In this document: positions 58,701-64,000 of the stretch, one piece after another
Numbering within the stretch: position 1 is the stretch's first letter
How the letters are laid out: each line of letters starts with the position of its first letter
Assembly: GCA_025506515.1 (NCBI GenBank)
Contig: CM046452.1
Location: 102,640,559-102,704,558 of the forward strand
Length of the DNA: 64,000 nt
Direction of reading: 5' to 3'
Origin: Flaveria trinervia
Taxonomy: Eukaryota; Streptophyta; Magnoliopsida; Asterales; Asteraceae
Position numbers and translations under genes: made by a program
The notes under the pieces: generated by a model
What the model was told of the DNA's origin: nothing
The model's input: the letters and a program-made list of their open reading frames with translations, nothing else
Database searches by the model: none

Positions 58701-61700
58701 AGAAATGTCAGGTACCTGCGGATCCCTGTGACACATAATTTCAGTTTGTCACATAGATTCTCAACGAAGTTCCTTTCTGACATGCCATTTTCACTCTTAC
58801 TGTACAGCAACAACTGCAAGCCTTCGATTTGACTGTCATCTAAGAAGCGTTGATACGAAGGAACTGGACAATCTTCAGTCAATTCAATGCACATTGAGTA
58901 GAAGAGTTTATCCAATGAATTGCTGAAAATTCAAAGTATTAGTTAAGTAAGGTAAACTGATGGGAAGGTGTAAATGATTTATCCTATTAGTACATTACCA
59001 GTAAAATATGATGACATCAGCAAAAAACTTTAGCTGAACAATTGCAGGACCTAGGCCTGAAAGATCATTTGAATCTCGAACCAAATATAGATCTTCCACA
59101 GCTTCCAGAAGATCTTTATTATATGCACTGTGCCATAAATGAGCACTGTTCAAAGGATTATGTTGAGTCATTGTATGGACAGGATATTCATGATCTGGCT
59201 TCATTGCTTCTCTAGAATGACCCTCAGATGTATATACTTCTACAATCTTCCAGAAGTTAGCGCGACCATTGAGGAACAGCGATCCTTTTCCATATTTATC
59301 GAACTCCCCAATGATAGGTTCCTCTGTTGCTTGAATACAAGATATTACAACCTTCAAGATGGATACCAAATCATTACATCAGTACTTGAAGTAACCTCTA
59401 CCGTTATTTATTTTATGCGCTGAAAGAATCACGTGAATAAAACAAAATTGTTTGATAAATCTTTTGAATGAAAGTTCTAAGTGACATAAAAATGTCAACT
59501 TAAGAATTTTTTTTTTCTTTTTTTCTGATATAATAACATAATCATATAATTTAGTAAGTGCAAGTTCACTTGTCAACATATAACAAGTTTCATGTTAAAA
59601 GCAAAATTAATAAAGATCGAAAATGTAATATGACTAACAGAGATCACGATTTAGTTATACCTCTTCTAGAAGTAAGTCATCAGGTACAACTTGTTTAATA
59701 CATTGCAGCATATATTCTCTTTCATCCGAAGAGAGAAAGGAATTCACCCATCGAAAGAAGTCTTCTAAGAGCAGCATAGGAACACTACACATGAATTGCC
59801 AAACAAATAAAGCCTGTTCCTGTGCTGAGAACTGCTGTGTCAGCAACGGGAAAACCTGTTTCAAGGTATATGAAACTTTTCATAGTCCAACCTTTTTATC
59901 TAATGAAATGTTCTTTATTCATTTAATCAATGTCTTTAATTATAAAGAATCAACTACATTGAATATACTCTTCAACTGGATTTCATTTTACATACTCTTA
60001 TCAATCTTCATGCCTTCTAAGTGGTATATTTTACAGTAGCAAATAAACATTACACAAGAAGTTCAGTTCCTGAAAGAAAAAGTTAGCATTTCATTATTTG
60101 ATTAAGTCATTTTCTTCTTTACCCAAAGTTAAAAGCTTAAAGTTGATAACTTTATATCACTTATGTTTCTGACTTTAACAGGATTGATGTTCTTGGTGAT
60201 GACATGATAGTGGAAGTGAGAGCAGATAATCAATAATTGAGGACACCATGTCAGCTCATACAGTCATACTATGCCCACTTATCGTCAAATTGTAGAAAGG
60301 TATTCATCTTTTGGAATTTGGAAGGGTCTCTGGATGCTTATTCAGATTTACATTTCAAGAGTCAAATTCAAGGTATATTAATGTCAGATCATCAAGGATG
60401 TGAAGCCAAAGCTTTAGCTTCTTATATGAACCTGAAAACTGACACTGTAACATGTACACTCGCTGACAGTTTTAATAACAAACTATTACTAGAAGACGAC
60501 TAGCTTCTGAAAGATCCATACGAGGCCTTGTGATTTGTCACCATGATACGCTTCTTTGGATTTTGTATTCTATAATAACCCTAAATCTTTAGAATCATAA
60601 AGATCCTGATGTTCAACAATACAGTGGTAATGATGCATACTGTTTTAAAGTTTAAAACATGGTCCCATTCTTTTTTGTTTAATTTAATAAGTACTTGGTT
60701 CATGAAATTTAGGCTGCCCAGCTATATTTAGTTCACGGAATACAAAAAGTTATTACACGAAAACTCTCAAATATCATCGTAAAAGCAATAATACCTGACA
60801 TATAGTTGAATTTTATTATTATAACACAGTACAATAACATCAAATAATTGTGTTATTATGTAATTTATACTGGTCTATTCAAACATTTTAATTTTAAAAC
60901 TTACTCAATATACAAAACATGACTTAGGATAAGTAATTCTTTATCTTTGTAAATTTGATTGGTTAAAATTAAACGATCACAGGAATCATGATGTTGAATT
61001 CTTGTGGGCCTACCACACACTGTAGATAGAATCTTATCCCATGGAAAGCTAGCAACAAACAACAAATGGTGTGTCATGAGTTATTGTTATCGTATGTAGA
61101 TGTCTATATTCAGATGATACATGGATGCTGTTCAGTGGTATTAAATTAAATTGATTATTACATGGTCTATAATTAATCCGGGCCCACAAATTATCGAAAT
61201 TCCGTGGTACAAAATTCATGGGCTTGTAGATTGATAAGGTGGGAACTGGTTTTGGGCTCCATAGCCCATTTACAGCATATATATTATGCATCTTCGTTCC
61301 TTCTCTTTCTTTTCGTTTACCCATTCTTGCATGCATATATGATTCTTTTTCATGTGTGCATTTCTTTTCATATTTCACTCTCCTTTCTCTCCTCAAATAC
61401 ATGTATGCATCGTCTTCGGGTTTTCAATTAATACAGGGCTTGAAGAGTCAAGAAGTGTGGTGGTGGTTCGGGGGAGCTAAGGTAGTGTGTAAGCGACGAA
61501 GTCAATAGTGGTGGGGTTCAGACACAAGGGAGAGGGATGGAAGTGGAAGGGAAGATGATGTATGAGTGTTTGAGACGCATGTAGATGAGTTGTTTCGATT
61601 GATGACGCTAGGCTTGATTAGGGGTATGACAAGTGAACCTAGCCGAGTAAGAGCTCACCTAGGCTCGAGCTTGACTATTTTTAAATTAAGAGAGCTTGAG

Positions 61701-63472
61701 CTCAAGCTTGGCTCATCTAGAGATTTATTTATAAATCTTGAACTTGACTCGTTTAGTATTTGATAATTTAATATATAGAGTTTCATTAATTTTTTTTATT
61801 TATAGTTATGATTATATATAGCATAATATATATTATTTAATTATTTTATCATAAGTTTATATACAATAATAACAATTCATATAAATATTTATCTAATAGA
61901 TTAAATAAAATTTATATAAATAAAATATTCGTTTAGGCTTACAAGTCGGCTCGAGCGCGGCATACAAAGCTCGGGCTCAAGCTAGTTTATTGAATGAGTC
62001 ATAATACGAGCTCGAACTCATTTCAGCTTAGCTTGATTCAATCTTTTACTTGTAATTCCAAGTATATATGCACAAGGCGCCCTGACTTGTTTGCAACTCT
62101 AAGCTTGAAAGATAATTGTAATAAATTTAAAAAGTAAATTACCATTATCGCTTAACTACCCCAACCCCCTTTAGGAATTATGTTTTGTGTTAAGAGATTT
62201 CAATCTATGAATATATTTTCAAATACTTAATGATTCACAAGTTTTAACTACCAATAACTGTAATTTACTTTTTGCCTAAGTCCATAACTACATATGCAAT
62301 CGACTTGGGCCGTTTTAAGCTATTTAAGATCAACCAACTAAAAGTCTGAATTGAGCTAAGCTCAAATCTAAATTGAAGCTAGCTTAACAAATTAACTTGA
62401 ACCCAAAAGATTTAAGATATGGCTTTCAATGAGCCCAGCTCTATATCAAGTTATGTTTAAGTTAACCGAGTCAAACTTTGTCTAGTTGGACTCGAGCTCC
62501 ACTCGGCTCATTTTGCACCAATAATACTCCTATGATTGTAAGATCATTTAAGCAAGAATGTCTCATACCTGCTCCTCTTCTTTGGCCATATGCTTGCAAA
62601 TGCTGGTCTGCAATGTACCAATAAAGTACACCAGTTCCTGAAATGGCTTCGAAATGCGAACTTCATCTTCCTTCTTCAACACATCCAGATAGTGGAATAT
62701 GGAGTCCCATATATCATTGGTGCTTGTGTGCTCCAATGTATATGCAGAGACCACGTTCTTTACATGTACATCCAAAGCTCTAAATATCACCTGAAATCAG
62801 ATAAACACATGCTAATCGACATCATAACCATCACTGCAATTAACACACAAATCAACAGTTCGCACATTAACGGAAAACTTAAACGGAATAACAATCCGAC
62901 ATAAATCCATAATCGAACTCCGATCAACTCAATTTCATCACACATTGATCTAGTTAACTAACAGCAACTAAAATCACTACATCAGTAGTGAAATCATTCA
63001 TTCGTCATCGGAAAACTAAAACGGAATATCAATCGGACATAACGGGTCAACTCAATTTCATCACACATTGATTTTGTCAATCAACAGTGAGCAGTAAAAT
63101 CACTACACCAGAAGTGAAATCATACATTCACCATCGCAGAACATAACAGAATGACAATCAGACATATAGAATCGATCAACTCAATCCATCACTCATTGAT
63201 TTCAAATCAACAGCAAGTTAATTAGGGAAAAACGAAGATACCTCATCTTCCGCCACCGAGTGATACTTGTTCACAAGCCTAAGGAACTCAAACCTCCGCC
63301 GGAGTTCACGAATCAACTCAGGACCATAGATCCCGCTGTCCAACGCCTCCGCCGCGGTACGGCGGAGGTCAGCGAGCTCTTGACGGAGAGCATTGTGAAA
63401 GTGCAACAGCAGCAGAACAGGAGCTTCACGGAGGCGTTCACCAGGAATAACCGTAAGTTCAAAATCCGACAT
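55711..63472 (-). CDS. BTSL: BRUTUS-LIKE (BTSL) hemerythrin/RING E3 ligase, full length, one frameshift
   Basis: Twelve exons: 63242-63472, 62569-62790, 59661-59855, 58999-59351, 58691-58922, 57074-58608, 56770-56988, 56544-56680, 56223-56457, 56087-56146, 55896-55967, 55711-55812, all GT-AG. The start is the ATG at 63470-63472 (MSDFELTVIPGE), in line with short BTSL N-termini. Hemerythrin 1 (about 15-165) keeps its ligands (LHFHN, KYHSVAEDE, LEH, KHMAKEEEQ). Domain 2 (about 270-420) lacks them. Domain 3 (about 580-760) has FFFHKAF, HSDAEDD and DHVNHEEIE. CHY (about 935-1000), CTCHY, RING (about 1085-1135) and a zinc ribbon follow. In Arabidopsis, BTSL proteins ubiquitinate bHLH activators such as FIT and so damp the iron-deficiency response. 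Exon 8 has 137 bases against 138 in copy 2, a T lost near 56623, which removes RING and ribbon if real. Restoring it gives 3594 bases, 1197 residues. Confidence 0.88.
60237..60503 (+). other. unrecognised 88-residue frame antisense within BTSL intron 2
   Basis: The frame runs from MRTPCQLIQSYYAHL to NNKLLLEDD. The composition is balanced (His, Cys, Ser, Asp) and the surrounding DNA (about 60180-60540) is clearly less AT-rich than the rest of the intron. In the frame after an upstream stop, the preceding DNA reads LGDDMIVEVRADN. This could be a fragment of a host gene carried in by a transposon or by retroposition. I do not recognise the protein, and no poly(A) or duplication was seen. Confidence 0.3.
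61619..62101. mobile_element. hAT-type MITE with GAGCTCGAGC-like repeats in BTSL intron 2
   Basis: Left end TAGGGGTATGACAAG; right end ACTTGTTTGCAACTCTA. Flanking 8-mers GGCTTGAT (61611-61618) and AGCTTGAA (62102-62109) agree at 6 of 8 positions. Subterminal parts repeat GGCTCGAGC and GAGCTTGAG words; the middle is AT-rich. Confidence 0.65.
62275..62520. repeat. fragment related to the GAGCTC-type hAT MITE
   Basis: Contains TTGAGCTAAGCTCAA, GACTCGAGCTCCACTCGGCTC and similar words, ending near TTTTGCACC. No duplication was found; probably an older, separate insertion of the same type. Confidence 0.5.
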
Positions 63473-63840
63473 GAGAGGAACAACAACAACAATAATAACA
63501 ATAACAATCTGCAACAACTTCAGCGTCTATCTCCGCCACCTGTAGAGGGGCGGAATTGATCTACACGGCGGCCATAGAAGCTCCGACCACCGGAGAATAA
63601 CAGAGAAGAAGAAGACGAAGGGGAGCTCCGGCATGGAAGTTGTGGTGCATATAACGACTCCTGCATCATCATCTTCTTGCCATTGGCGTTCAAAGCTTCG
63701 TGCATTTTTTTATATTTGTTTATTGTTTTTGGAATTATTAAATTTGGTTGTATGTGTGGGATGATTGGGACGTTATACCAAACGGCCAACGCTGCCTATT
63801 TTTTAACGGCACAAAGCCTTCACGTTTGTCTGTGGGTTTA
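63473..63840 (-). other. BTSL 5' leader and proximal promoter
   Basis: Directly upstream of the ATG is a run of CAA/TAA triplets on the plus strand (63480-63515). A minus-strand open stretch at 63520-63789 overlaps the leader and ends three bases before the next frame begins; it could be an upstream ORF or chance. No clear TATA box was identified. Confidence 0.45.
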
Positions 63841-63890
63841 CATGGAAGAGGCGTTAAACATGCTGCACCTTCAGCCAACACCCACTCGCC
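63841..63890 (-). promoter_or_regulatory. upstream block shared by BTSL copies (full gene)
   Basis: CATGGAAGAGGCGTTAAACA followed by TGCTGCACCTTCAGCC and CACCCACTCGCC is the counterpart of 40722-40770 and 32330-32370. It is about 370 bp upstream of the full gene's ATG. Its conservation beside all three copies, while exons 1 to 6 are missing in two, is the evidence for an internal deletion. Confidence 0.65.
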
Positions 63891-63914
63891 TCACGCGCCG
63901 TGTGTATCTTCTAC

Positions 63915-63915
<1 letters not shown>

Positions 63916-64000
<85 letters not shown>
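63916..64000. repeat. ATT microsatellite at the window edge
   Basis: (ATT)n of at least 28 units without interruption, continuing past the window. It lies about 450 bp upstream of the BTSL start codon, next to the conserved upstream block. Confidence 0.93.

Larger units (their letters stand above)
59856..62568 (-). other. intron 2 of the BTSL gene (2.7 kb)
   Basis: By far the longest intron of the gene. It holds a hAT-type MITE (61619-62101), a second fragment of the same word family (about 62275-62520) and an unexplained plus-strand frame at 60237-60503. The other sequence is AT-rich. Confidence 0.75.

Noticed and set aside
63520..63789. Separate minus-strand gene upstream of BTSL
   Set aside because: It overlaps the probable BTSL leader, has no domain, and is better seen as a possible upstream ORF or chance frame.

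Overview
The window is plant nuclear DNA. It has AT-rich intergenic sequence, spliced genes, and many LTR retrotransposons, MITEs and a LINE. The long gypsy LTRs that begin TGTCAC(A)CCCC and a large extra open reading frame downstream of a SIRE-type copia pol suggest a eudicot, most likely Asteraceae; that assignment is inference from repeat style and was not tested by search.

Layout. 1-14921 is a nest of retrotransposons. A minus-strand copia element (10329-14921) is the host layer. A SIRE-like copia (3972-10328) inserted into its integrase. A minus-strand gypsy element (1-3971, running off the left edge) inserted into the SIRE-like element. A second gypsy family left a solo LTR (10398-12633) in the same integrase, and a hAT MITE (14419-14887) sits in the host LTR. 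14922-20134 has no gene I can support. 20135-22705 is a solo LTR of the same family as the first gypsy LTR, and only 14 bp further on starts an almost complete copia element (22720-27548, matching target-site duplications, LTRs about 2% different, coding region broken). 27554-30655 holds two MITEs.

30656-63472 is organised around one gene family on the minus strand: a BRUTUS-LIKE (BTSL) iron-response E3 ligase with hemerythrin domains followed by CHY, CTCHY, RING and zinc-ribbon modules. The full-length gene is at 55711-63472 (12 exons). Two shorter copies (30656-32010 and 39165-40488) keep only the exons for the CHY-to-ribbon end. All three copies share their 3' flank, and a short block that lies upstream of the full gene's start also lies just upstream of both short copies. 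The short copies therefore look like products of one internal deletion that joined the BTSL 5' flank to its E3 module, later duplicated and filled with transposons (a gag-only LTR element with a hAT inside it, a solo LTR whose empty site survives in the sister copy, two Mutator-like MITEs). In both short copies an ATG lies five bases before the splice donor of the remnant exon and is in frame with the CHY exon. The copy at 39165-40488 is fully open and would encode 259 residues.

Between the short copies and the full BTSL gene lies a plus-strand PPR-SMR gene (51092-53613) with a 5'-UTR intron. It is broken by four one-base losses in short homopolymer runs and nothing else; the full BTSL gene is broken by one such loss. 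Restoring one base at each place makes both coding lengths exact multiples of three (841 and 1197 residues). That pattern fits residual long-read assembly error better than gene death. A 5'-truncated LINE with a 16-bp target-site duplication (54359-54936) separates the two genes.

All coordinates were read by eye and may be off by a few bases where a boundary is described as approximate.
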